Positions 8,055 to 14,927 of a DNA stretch of 16,566 bases are shown piece after piece. The position numbers and the translations under genes were made by a program. Under the pieces are notes generated by a model. It was not told the origin of the DNA, ran no database searches, and saw only the letters and a program-made list of their open reading frames with translations. The DNA comes from an uncultured Lachnospiraceae bacterium (GTDB lineage: Bacteria; Bacillota; Clostridia; Lachnospirales; Lachnospiraceae): the NCBI GenBank assembly GCA_902797015.1, contig CADBRG010000184.1, positions 1-16,566 on the forward strand, read 5' to 3'. The stretch's first letter is position 1; each line of letters opens with the position of its first letter.

Positions 8055-9142
8055 TGATTGTTATTTTTTGAGATTACGTCTTTGATCAGACGATCCCACT
8101 CTTTCGCAATGATTTCCGGACGCCTTTCGTATCGGATCATAGATGCATTTTTACCCATTTGCATGGCTTCTTCAGGATGTGTCAGCATATAGCGCATGGC
8201 AACGGCCAGAGCATTTTCATCACCGACCGGTACCAGAAAGCCGTTTATGCCATGCTGAATGACAGCACGGGCGCCGCCGCCCGAACAGTCTGTACAGACA
8301 CAGGGAAGGCCCATAGCCATTGCTTCCAGCATGGAGTTTGACTGTCCTTCATAATCGGATGATGATACAAACATGGCACAATCCCGGATAAGGTTGTGAA
8401 CATCGTTGGAGTGAGGATTAAAGTCTGTCTGAGATGAAATATTTAACTGCACTGCTTCATTTTCAAGCGTTTGCCGTAATTCCCCCTCACCATAGATGAC
8501 CAGCCGCAGATACGGAAAATCGACAGTCAGTTTTTGGAATGACCGAAGAAGCAGGGACAGGTTTTTTTGCGGGACCAGTTTACAGAAGGTTACGATATAT
8601 GGCTTGCGTTCCCCCTGCCAGATGTCAGGCAGACCAGGCTTTATGGGATTAGGTATAATGGTTCCCTTTTTTGCAATAGCGAATGAAAAGAAGTTCATTG
8701 CATCCGCAGTTTGAAAGACGATCCGGTTACATGTACGATAGCTTACTATGCGGAGCATTCGTTCAAGTGCAGACTTTGGATCATGCCTGGGATCATTACG
8801 CTCAGAAAAGATCATGGGTATGGACAAACCCCGATTTCCGGCAATTGTCATAAACAATGTTCGGGCAGTGGCAAGAGAAATAATACAATCCGGCTTTATT
8901 TCGGATAGTTTTCTTCGTATAAAGCGCATCCGCACAAACATCAGATGCAGTCTGCTGCCTGTTGCCTCAGGAATGAATTCAAGATGAATATTATCTGCAA
9001 GGGGATATTCATCACCGCGGACAAATCCGGTACAGATCAGGTAAACATCATGTGACAGACCAGCCAGTTGTTCAGACAAAACAGCAGTGACGCGTTCTGC
9101 ACCGCGAGTCCGCAATGTTTCCAAAATAAATAGAAGCTTCAT
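8051..9142 (-). CDS. GT4 glycosyltransferase
   Basis: A 363-residue GT-B retaining transferase of family GT4. The N-terminus MKLLFILETLRTRGAERVT carries the Gly-Ala-Glu-Arg motif of the acceptor domain. FSERNDPRHDP, a Lys-Leu-Val-Pro-Gln-Lys-Asn loop and SSDYEGQSNSMLEAMAMG (E265 and E273) form the donor site. It resembles the GT4 half of the neighbouring fusion protein, including the Ser-Glu-Arg-Asn-Asp-Pro element, so the two are probably old paralogs facing each other. The stop codons overlap: the plus gene ends at 8054 and this one ends at 8051. No good Shine-Dalgarno site precedes ATG 9142; the leader is AT-rich and short. A sigma-A-like promoter lies about 50 bp upstream. The sugar transferred is unknown. 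Confidence 0.88.
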   Translation of the reverse strand: MKLLFILETLRTRGAERVTAVLSEQLAGLSHDVYLICTGFVRGDEYPLADNIHLEFIPEATGSRLHLMFVRMRFIRRKLSEIKPDCIISLATARTLFMTIAGNRGLSIPMIFSERNDPRHDPKSALERMLRIVSYRTCNRIVFQTADAMNFFSFAIAKKGTIIPNPIKPGLPDIWQGERKPYIVTFCKLVPQKNLSLLLRSFQKLTVDFPYLRLVIYGEGELRQTLENEAVQLNISSQTDFNPHSNDVHNLIRDCAMFVSSSDYEGQSNSMLEAMAMGLPCVCTDCSGGGARAVIQHGINGFLVPVGDENALAVAMRYMLTHPEEAMQMGKNASMIRYERRPEIIAKEWDRLIKDVISKNNNH

Positions 9143-9189
9143 AGGTAATGCTAATAATAAGGGAATGAAACATTTATTGTATCGATACT

Positions 9190-9217
9190 ATTATATCAAT
9201 AATAATGGAATTGTCTA
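9190..9217 (-). promoter_or_regulatory. Candidate sigma-A promoter for the minus-strand GT4 gene
   Basis: Read on the minus strand, TAGACA (9217-9212) and TATAAT (9195-9190) are separated by 16 nt. The -10 box is a perfect consensus and the -35 box has one mismatch. A transcript would begin near 9183 and give a leader of about 40 nt before ATG 9142. The interval 9143-9238 is also the upstream region of the divergent GT2 pseudogene. Confidence 0.5.
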
Positions 9218-9250
9218 TTATTAGGAGAGAACCATTGGATGATTTCTGTA

Positions 9251-9256
9251 ATTGTA
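9251..9256 (+). repeat. Target-site duplication, left copy (ATTGTA)
   Basis: ATTGTA directly precedes the left end of the IS and encodes Ile-Val of the interrupted GT2 gene. It is identical to 10931-10936. Confidence 0.8.
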
Positions 9257-9312
9257 TATAAATGCTAATCTAAATGTGAGCCACTGAGGGTCCGGACGTT
9301 TTCTTGGACTAA
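9257..9312 (+). repeat. Left terminal inverted repeat of the IS
   Basis: Compared base by base with the reverse complement of 10875-10930, 41 of 56 positions agree without gaps. The best blocks are TATAAA at the tip, TGAGCCAC plus GAGGGT in the middle, CGGAC, and TGGACTAA at the inner end. The inner end overlaps the original stop codon of the transposase frame. Confidence 0.8.
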
Positions 9313-10856
9313 GCTATTAATCCCAGACTACGTCTATACTCAATGGGGCTCATGGCACCAAGAGACATTTTTATTCTGCTAGTTGAATACCATCGTATGT
9401 AGGTATCTAATATATCTATAAACTCATCAATGGATACATTTGTTCATGAATGATTATAAAACATTTCATTTTTAAGACGACCAAAGAATGCCTCGCATGC
9501 TGCGTTATCAGGAGAGCACCCTTTCTTTGACATCGAACGCTTTAAACCAGCCTTTTCCATTCGACTGATCCAACCGGGCCATCTATAATGAGCTCCTCGA
9601 TCTGAATGAATTATAGGTCTGGCTCCCATAGGCAAATTATTAATAGCTATATCAAGCATGGTATTAACTAATTCAGCATTTGGAGATGTACCTATTGTCC
9701 AAGCAACTGGAAGGCCATCAAAGCAGTCAATTATTGGTGATAGATATACTTTACCTGAAGGTATATGAAACTCAGTTATATCTGTAAGCCATTTTTGATT
9801 AGGCACAGATGCTTTAAAATTACGTTTAATTAAGTTAGGAACTGCTTCTGAAATTTCGCCCGCATATGAACAATACTTTCTTATTCGCACTTTTTGGATT
9901 ACAAGTTTTTCTTCTTTCATAATGCGTCGAACTACTTTTTCAGAAAGAATTGTTGATTTGCGTTTCAGCATTGCATGAACTCTACGATACCCATAGGTAT
10001 CACCTGATTCGGTAAATATATTTGTTATTATTTTTCTGAGCTCTTTATATTTATCAGGTCGCTTCAGTGCATTATGTTGATAGAAATAGCTACTTTTGGG
10101 CAGTTTGAACAGTTCGAGCAATTCCCTTAGGCAATAATTGTTTCGTAGGGCATCAATTATTATTGCCTTTTCGTAGTTGGTTATTTTTTGTAGATTGATG
10201 CCCTTTGCTTTTTTTAGTAACTCAGCGGCCTTTTCAAGCGCATCCTTTTCCAGCTGAAGCTTATGAACCTGTTTCTGAAGAAGGATTGCTTGTTGTTTTA
10301 ACTCAGCAATATCCATAGTTAATTCAGCTTCGGTTTTAGATTTTTTAATCATCTTAGGGGGCTCTCCATTAGGTATTAATTGCCTCTTCCATTTGTAAAG
10401 AGATGTTCTGCTTATCTTTGATTTTTGTACAATCGTTTCTGCGGACGCCTCTCTGCAAGTAAGTTCAATAGAGGCAATCACTTTATCATTATACGAGTAT
10501 TTTTTTAGAGTGGAACCCTTTAGTATAGATTTGTTGTTTCTGTCAGGGAAACGTTCATCAAGCCATTTTGATAAAACACTTCGACAAGGATAGCCTAAGT
10601 CATTACAGGTTTTGGTTATGTTCATCCCATGTGAGGCCCAATAATCCACAGCTTTTGTGATGGCCTCTTCTGAATAACAAGGCTTAGGTTTTCTTCGTTT
10701 GGGCTCCTTAACATAACCAAGAGTATTATATTCATCAATCCATTGCTGCAAAGTAACTCTTGATCCAGGATAACCCAGGCACCGAATAGTCTTTCGTAGA
10801 CTTTGTAACTTTATATAATTTTCAATAGCGAATTGTTTTTGCTCAAGTGTATACAT
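9309..10856 (-). pseudogene. IS3-like transposase with a premature stop
   Basis: ATG 10856 has a strong GAAGGAG site. The frame encodes 470 residues and stops at an in-frame TGA (9446-9444). Reading through adds 44 residues, including YIRWYSTSRIKMSLGAMSP and a final EYRRSLGL, which is the normal C-terminus of IS3-type transposases, and ends at TAG 9311-9309. The N-terminal third holds repeated helix-turn-helix units. A Lys/Leu/Glu-rich coiled coil follows near 185-222, then an HTH_21-like segment (GDTYGYRRVHAML) and the rve/DDE domain: D359 in WLTDITEF, D419 in HSDRG and E455 in NAACEAFFGR. Spacing from D419 to E455 leaves 35 residues, so the catalytic triad is complete. The lost tail probably reduces or abolishes activity. 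The codon before the stop is Ser and relatives usually have Trp at the stop position, so TGG to TGA is likely. Confidence 0.8.
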
Positions 10857-10874
10857 CGTGCGAACTCCTTCATT

Positions 10875-10930
10875 TTAGTCCAGAATTTTGTCCGCACCCT
10901 CGGTGGCTCACTTTCTGGTTGACGTTTATA
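10875..10930 (-). repeat. Right terminal inverted repeat of the IS
   Basis: This is the partner of 9257-9312. It ends GTTTATA at 10930, followed at once by the second ATTGTA. It lies upstream of the transposase start and contains TTGACG at 10919-10924, which could act as an outward -35 box. Confidence 0.8.
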
Positions 10931-10948
10931 ATTGTACCTGTATATAAT
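10919..10948 (+). promoter_or_regulatory. Possible hybrid promoter created by the IS insertion
   Basis: TTGACG (10919-10924) lies in the IS inverted repeat and TATAAT (10943-10948) lies in the GT2 coding sequence (the Tyr-Asn codons). The spacer is 18 nt. Together they resemble a sigma-A promoter pointing into the 3' part of the broken gene. The first in-frame ATG downstream is 10985, without a clear ribosome binding site, so it may produce RNA without useful protein. Confidence 0.4.
10931..10936 (+). repeat. Target-site duplication, right copy (ATTGTA)
   Basis: Identical to 9251-9256 and directly adjacent to the right end of the IS. It continues in frame into the rest of the GT2 gene. Confidence 0.8.
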
Positions 10949-11879
10949 GTAGAGCAGTATCTGGAAAGATGTATACGATCCATAATGGAGAATTCATATA
11001 AGGATCTGGAGATAATCTGCGTAAATGATGGGAGCCGGGACCGATGCCTGGACATTCTGGGGCGATTGGCTGATGAAGACGCACGCATTTTGATCGTCAA
11101 CCAGCGGAATCAGGGGGTTCAGACTGCCAGAAATAATGGAATAAAGGCAGCGACAGGCGAGTATATTGCTTTTGTTGATTCGGATGATTGGATACATCCG
11201 CAATATTTTCAGAGTTTGTTGACGTGTATGGAACAGACAGGCGCGGACATATCGGTTTGCGGTTGTCAGGAATTCGAAAAAAATGAAGAAGTCGTGATCA
11301 CAGATTCTTCAGACATACCATATCATAAATTGTCCGGGAAACAGTTTTTCAACAGTTATTATGCCAGACATATGTGCTGGGGGAGGCTGTATCGGAAAAA
11401 AGATATAGAGAATATAGGTTTTATCTCGAAGGTAAGGATGGCAGATGATACACTGTTTAATCTGAGTGTGGTTTCCAGATTTAAAAACCCGGTCGTGTAT
11501 GGAACAGATATACCACTTTATTATTATTTCCAAAGGCCCAATTCCATTGTAAAAACAGCTACTTACGAAAAAACGATAGACTTGGCAGACTGGACGGTTG
11601 AGAATTATAAAACAGATGTTCAGCATGTATGGTCATGGATGTTGACTATGCAGGCTATGAAAATGGCGCTTTCCTTTCGCTATGGTGCAAGGTTGTATGA
11701 AGATCAGAAGGCGGTCATGCATGCGGAAAGGATGTTGCAAAAACTACTTGTAATGATGAAACAAAGTCATTTGATTTCCCGGAAAGATATTCTGCTGCAT
11801 GCGGTCATGATCCGTTTTCCGGGCATGTACAGATATTTTTGCATAAAGGATGATTCGACCATGAAAATCTGGGAAGCAA

Positions 11880-11939
11880 ATGTGCGGAGCCGTCACACCG
11901 GATGAGGCGTGTCGGATTATTGAAGCGGCATTAAAGAGA
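11880..11939 (+). pseudogene. Remnant of a UDP-galactopyranose mutase gene
   Basis: One frame shifted from the GT2 tail, bases 11880 onward read MCGAVTPDEACRIIEAALKR. Glf at about residues 102-118 reads MWGVVTPEEAFRIIEEQR. At DNA level GTCACACCGGA is identical in both, with further matches GAGGC, GGATTAT and GAAG in register (glf 3315 onward). In the intact module at 1999-4140 a paralogous GT2 is followed by glf, so this looks like what is left of a second GT2-glf pair after deletion of the intergenic region and the first 300 or so bases of glf. Similarity fades before the minus-strand GT2 stop at 11941. The match is short, so the assignment is probable rather than certain. Confidence 0.55.
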
Positions 11940-11940
11940 G

Positions 11941-12954
11941 CTAATGAGAGATTTGCCTGACAGCCATTTGCTTCCGGATATTCTGTTCATAGCTTTTTAA
12001 GGAAGGATCATTACGCAGCCTGAACTGCCGGTATATGGCCGGGAAGAGGATAGATGCCATACGTGTCAGTTTATCATAGTAGTTAATATAACTGTCCAGG
12101 CAGATGTCTTTGGCCATCGCACGGAGCATCGTGTTTGTGTGCCGGATGAGTTCCCTGTTCTTCCAGAGATAAGCTGAGTATCGGCACGACAGAGCCATCG
12201 TGATGGATTGTAAAAGCAGCATCCATGCCCAGTCACCGGCTTTCAGATGCCGGGGATCCCTTTCGTTTTTGAGATACCACTCAGAGATCTGGATGGATGT
12301 TTCATAAGGACGGGATCGTACAAGAGAGCCGGGCCTCTGTAAATAAAAATACAAAGGAGAGTCTGTTTCATAGACTTTTGGCTGTTTGATCCGCGAGATG
12401 AGCGTTAAATTGTATAAAGTATCTTGCAAAGCATCTACAGCGGGCGGAAAACGGAGTTTTTCAGCATCCTGCCTGCGAAGCAGCCTTGCCCAGATCATAT
12501 GTCTGGCATAATAGTGATGGTAAAACTCTTTTGCAGTAAGCTTTTGGTATTGAGGTTCTTCGGTGAAGGGATTAACATCGATTTCTTCTCCGGGACTGAA
12601 TTTCCGGCATCCGCAAATTACCATGTCGGCATTATTCTGTTCCATGCAATTTAGCATGGATTGAAAATATTGAGGATGAACCCAGTCATCGGAATCAACA
12701 AATGCAATATATTCGCCGGCTGCGATCTCCAGACCGCTGTTTCTTGCCTCCGGAAGGCCACGGTTTTCCTGGTTAATAACTATGATCCGCGAATCCTGCT
12801 GCTGCCATTTTTGAAGAATATCTGAAGAGCTGTCTGTAGATCCGTCGTTGACACAGATAACCTGCAGATCGCGGTAAGTATTTGTCAGAACAGAGATCAG
12901 GCATTTTTCGAGATACTGTTCTACGTTATAAACGGGAATAATAACGGAAATCAT
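11941..12954 (-). CDS. GT2 glycosyltransferase
   Basis: A family 2 transferase of about 337 residues, third member of the paralog group with 1999 and 9239. It shows MISVIIPVYNVEQYLEKC, VICVNDGSTDS, NRGLPEARNSG and the complete metal motif FVDSDDWVHP (D87, D89, D90). The start could be GTG 12963, but ATG 12954 matches the N-terminus of both paralogs and has AGTGAG about 8 nt upstream, so I prefer it. It lies convergent with the broken GT2, their stops only 35 nt apart and separated by the glf scar. Upstream is a 150-bp divergent region shared with tagD. Being intact, it may cover the function lost by the other copy, though it has diverged in the C-terminal half (RHMIWARLLRRQDAEKL). The sugar is unknown. 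Confidence 0.85.
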   Translation of the reverse strand: MISVIIPVYNVEQYLEKCLISVLTNTYRDLQVICVNDGSTDSSSDILQKWQQQDSRIIVINQENRGLPEARNSGLEIAAGEYIAFVDSDDWVHPQYFQSMLNCMEQNNADMVICGCRKFSPGEEIDVNPFTEEPQYQKLTAKEFYHHYYARHMIWARLLRRQDAEKLRFPPAVDALQDTLYNLTLISRIKQPKVYETDSPLYFYLQRPGSLVRSRPYETSIQISEWYLKNERDPRHLKAGDWAWMLLLQSITMALSCRYSAYLWKNRELIRHTNTMLRAMAKDICLDSYINYYDKLTRMASILFPAIYRQFRLRNDPSLKSYEQNIRKQMAVRQISH

Positions 12955-12963
12955 AGTGGTCAC

Positions 12964-13105
12964 TCACTTAATATAAAATATGGTGATAACTCTTGCCTTG
13001 GGAAAATCGGCCATACTATGGTATACATTCTAATAACCTTCGGGTGAAAAAGCAATTATTAACTGTAACATCATAGATATGAAAATGGATTAGAACGGTA
13101 GGAAC
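12964..13105. promoter_or_regulatory. Divergent intergenic region between GT2 and tagD
   Basis: AT-rich, with no coding potential seen. A candidate plus-strand promoter is TTGGGA (12998-13003), an 18-nt spacer and TATACA (13022-13027). It overlaps the short palindrome CCATACTATGG (13011-13021), which could be an operator but is too short to assert. GTAGGAA just before ATG 13106 is the tagD ribosome binding site. No clear minus-strand promoter was identified. Confidence 0.35.
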
Positions 13106-13516
13106 ATGAAAAAAGTAATCACATACGGGACATTTGATCTGCTCCATTACGGACACATTAATTTATTGAGAAGAGCAAAAGAATTTGGGGACTATCTGAT
13201 CGTCGCATTATCCACAGATGAGTTTAACTGGTACTTAAAAAAAAAAAAATGCTATTTTTCTTATCAGGAAAGAAAACAGTTGCTGGAAGCGATCAGATAT
13301 GTAGATCTGGTTATTCCGGAGGAAAACTGGGAACAGAAAATCGCAGACATCAGAGAGTATCATGTTGATACTTTTGTGATGGGGGATGACTGGAAAGGAA
13401 AGTTTGATTTTCTTAAAGAATATTGTAAGGTGATTTATCTGCCGCGGACTCCCGAAATATCAACTACGCAGATTAAAAACGATTTGAATCAAAACACTGG
13501 AAAAGATGAAAGATAA
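13106..13516 (+). CDS. tagD: Glycerol-3-phosphate cytidylyltransferase
   Basis: A 136-residue cytidylyltransferase that makes CDP-glycerol from CTP and sn-glycerol-3-phosphate, the donor for teichoic-acid and phosphoglycerol substituents. It has the nucleotidyltransferase motif GTFDLLHYGH (8-17, with H14 and H17 contacting the phosphates), FVMGDDWKGKFDFL and the C-terminal RTPEISTTQIK (from about 114), where TagD usually has RTEGISTT. Length and order match Bacillus TagD (129 residues). A run of 12 A residues (13237-13248) encodes the Leu-Lys-Lys-Lys-Lys stretch and could be slippage-prone. It heads a plus-strand run followed by the GH10 gene and two licD genes, consistent with phosphoglycerol decoration of the glycan. 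Confidence 0.93.
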   Translation: MKKVITYGTFDLLHYGHINLLRRAKEFGDYLIVALSTDEFNWYLKKKKCYFSYQERKQLLEAIRYVDLVIPEENWEQKIADIREYHVDTFVMGDDWKGKFDFLKEYCKVIYLPRTPEISTTQIKNDLNQNTGKDER

Positions 13517-13546
13517 CATGTATACTATTACTTTAGTTTCAAAGGT

Positions 13547-14914
13547 TTGTGGTTGGTGTCAGTGGTGGATCTGGAAAGAAAAGTAAGAAGAACATTATCC
13601 CCGGTAAAGAGGTTTGCCCGAAAAAAAGTCAGAGAAGTCAAAAGAAAAATCATCGAAGTCAAAAAAGGCACGCTGTATGAGAAAGATCTGCCGGCTTTAT
13701 CGGACATAGTATCATCTGATAACGGTCTTGGAGCAGGGGCTATATGTGGTACAGCGATTTCTGCAGATGATCTGTATGACCGGAATCTCATGGCGCTTGT
13801 AAAAAAACATTTTAATGCGGTAACGCTTGAGAATGAGTTAAAACCCAGTGCTGTGCTGGGGGGGTATCCGGTGTACTGCCCGCCGAACAGCCGCACTACG
13901 ATCATATGGGAAGGACAGAAATTGCTGGTTCCGGCTCTTGATCATTCAAGAGCCGATCATATTTTGAATGATCTGGTCAGATGGAACCGGAGACATCCGG
14001 ACAGGAAAATCCGTGTCCGGGGGCATGCACTGATCTGGCATGCACAGACACCGGAATGGTTTTTCCATGAAGAATATGACAAAAGACGCCCTTATGTTTC
14101 ACGCGAGCTTATGGATCAGAGGCTGAAGTGGTATATCCATGAGATGATGAACCATTATACTGCTCCGGACAGTCCTTTCAGCGGACTGTTTTATGGATGG
14201 GATGTGGTGAATGATGCTGCCAGCAATTCGTTTGGTGTCTGGAGGACAGACAGAGAACCCGGTGATGACCTGCTGACGGACGACTGGCACACCAGAAAAT
14301 CCAGCTGGTGGGCAGTATATGGCAGTGAACAGTATGTAATAAATGCGTTTCGCTATGCAAATCAATATGCACCGGCAGATATAAAGCTTTACTATAATGA
14401 TCATTCGGAGTGGCATGAACAAAAAGCACAGAGGATCATTACAGTGCTTCGCACGATCAAAGAATACGCAGGCCTTCCCGGGAAGGGAACACGAATTGAC
14501 GGGTTTGGCATGCAGGGTCACTATAGGGTGGATCAGCCGGATATAGAAACACTGACACAAAGGATCCTTATATATGCCCGGGAAACAGACGACATCATGC
14601 TGACAGAAATGGACATTAAAGCAGATCCTTCTTTTGACGGAACGGAAAAAACCAGGGATTCTGAATATGCCCGCCAGGCAGATTATTATGGAGCGCTTTA
14701 TCAGATGCTTCGGAAACTTCGACATCAGGACGGGATCAATATTGCCGGAATTACATTCTGGGGCGTAATAGATTCAAAGTCATGGTTACAGCAAAAAAAC
14801 GATGTAGGAGGCGGAAGCGATGGGACGATGCCGCATTGTCCGCTCCTGTTTGACGAAAGATATAAAGCGAAGCCGGCCTTTTGGGCATTTGAAAATTCTG
14901 TTATAGACGAATAG
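13547..14914 (+). CDS. GH10 xylanase-like protein, no signal peptide, altered acid/base
   Basis: Up to 455 residues. The GH10 barrel runs from about residue 60 to the end: TLENELKPSA, GHALIWHAQTPEWFF, WDVVNDAAS, YYNDHSEWHEQKA, GFGMQGHY, LTEMDIKA and ITFWGVIDSKSW follow the family order. The predicted nucleophile is E354. The acid/base position, Glu in the usual WDVVNEA, is Asp here (D223, codon GAT 14213-14215). GH10 enzymes hydrolyse beta-1,4-xylan and are normally secreted. This one begins with a basic helix-like segment (ERKVRRTLSPVKRFARKK) and no signal peptide. Start codons are uncertain: TTG 13547 or 13553, or GTG 13556 or 13565; AAAGG at 13541 best suits 13553 or 13556. It sits 30 nt after tagD and 13 nt before licD. 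It may be a weak hydrolase, a transglycosylase or a glycan-binding pseudoenzyme. Confidence 0.85.
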   Translation: MWLVSVVDLERKVRRTLSPVKRFARKKVREVKRKIIEVKKGTLYEKDLPALSDIVSSDNGLGAGAICGTAISADDLYDRNLMALVKKHFNAVTLENELKPSAVLGGYPVYCPPNSRTTIIWEGQKLLVPALDHSRADHILNDLVRWNRRHPDRKIRVRGHALIWHAQTPEWFFHEEYDKRRPYVSRELMDQRLKWYIHEMMNHYTAPDSPFSGLFYGWDVVNDAASNSFGVWRTDREPGDDLLTDDWHTRKSSWWAVYGSEQYVINAFRYANQYAPADIKLYYNDHSEWHEQKAQRIITVLRTIKEYAGLPGKGTRIDGFGMQGHYRVDQPDIETLTQRILIYARETDDIMLTEMDIKADPSFDGTEKTRDSEYARQADYYGALYQMLRKLRHQDGINIAGITFWGVIDSKSWLQQKNDVGGGSDGTMPHCPLLFDERYKAKPAFWAFENSVIDE

Positions 14915-14927
14915 AAAGAAGCAGACA

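Larger units (their letters stand above)
9257..10930 (-). mobile_element. IS3-like insertion sequence, 1674 bp
   Basis: The element has imperfect terminal inverted repeats of about 56 bp beginning TATAAA at both ends. It is flanked by direct repeats ATTGTA at 9251-9256 and 10931-10936. It carries one transposase frame on the minus strand, more AT-rich than its surroundings. The boundaries are fixed by the GT2 gene it interrupts, because excision with one target copy restores that frame exactly. The DDE domain with DD35E spacing suggests the IS3 family. A 6-bp duplication and an unsplit transposase frame are not the usual IS3 pattern (3-5 bp and two overlapping frames), so the subgroup is uncertain. 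Confidence 0.85.
9239..11905 (+). pseudogene. GT2 glycosyltransferase gene split by an IS element
   Basis: ATG 9239 follows AGGAGAG and reads Met-Ile-Ser-Val-Ile-Val (9239-9256) before the insertion. After the element, ATTGTA 10931-10936 repeats the last two codons and the frame continues as PVYNVEQYLERCIRS to TGA 11903-11905. Removing the element and one 6-bp copy restores an uninterrupted frame of about 329 codons. The reconstructed protein is a close paralog of the GT2 at 1999 (shared stretches such as GVQTARNNG and RHMCWGRLYRKKDIENIGF), but keeps a normal FVDSDDWIHP metal motif. The 3' part is still open from GTG 10847 inside the element, so a chimeric protein cannot be ruled out, but no ribosome binding site supports it. 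The last codons differ from the paralog because a glf-like fragment begins there. Confidence 0.85.

Noticed and set aside
10847..11905. A separate gene starting at GTG 10847 that would encode a 352-residue GT2
   Set aside because: The first 84 bases lie in the IS end and no ribosome binding site is present. The reading continues a GT2 gene whose true start is at 9239, so this is a by-product of the insertion.
13031..13055. A hairpin with TTCG loop upstream of tagD as a terminator or attenuator
   Set aside because: The stem ACC/GGT is only three base pairs and no T-run follows on the plus strand.
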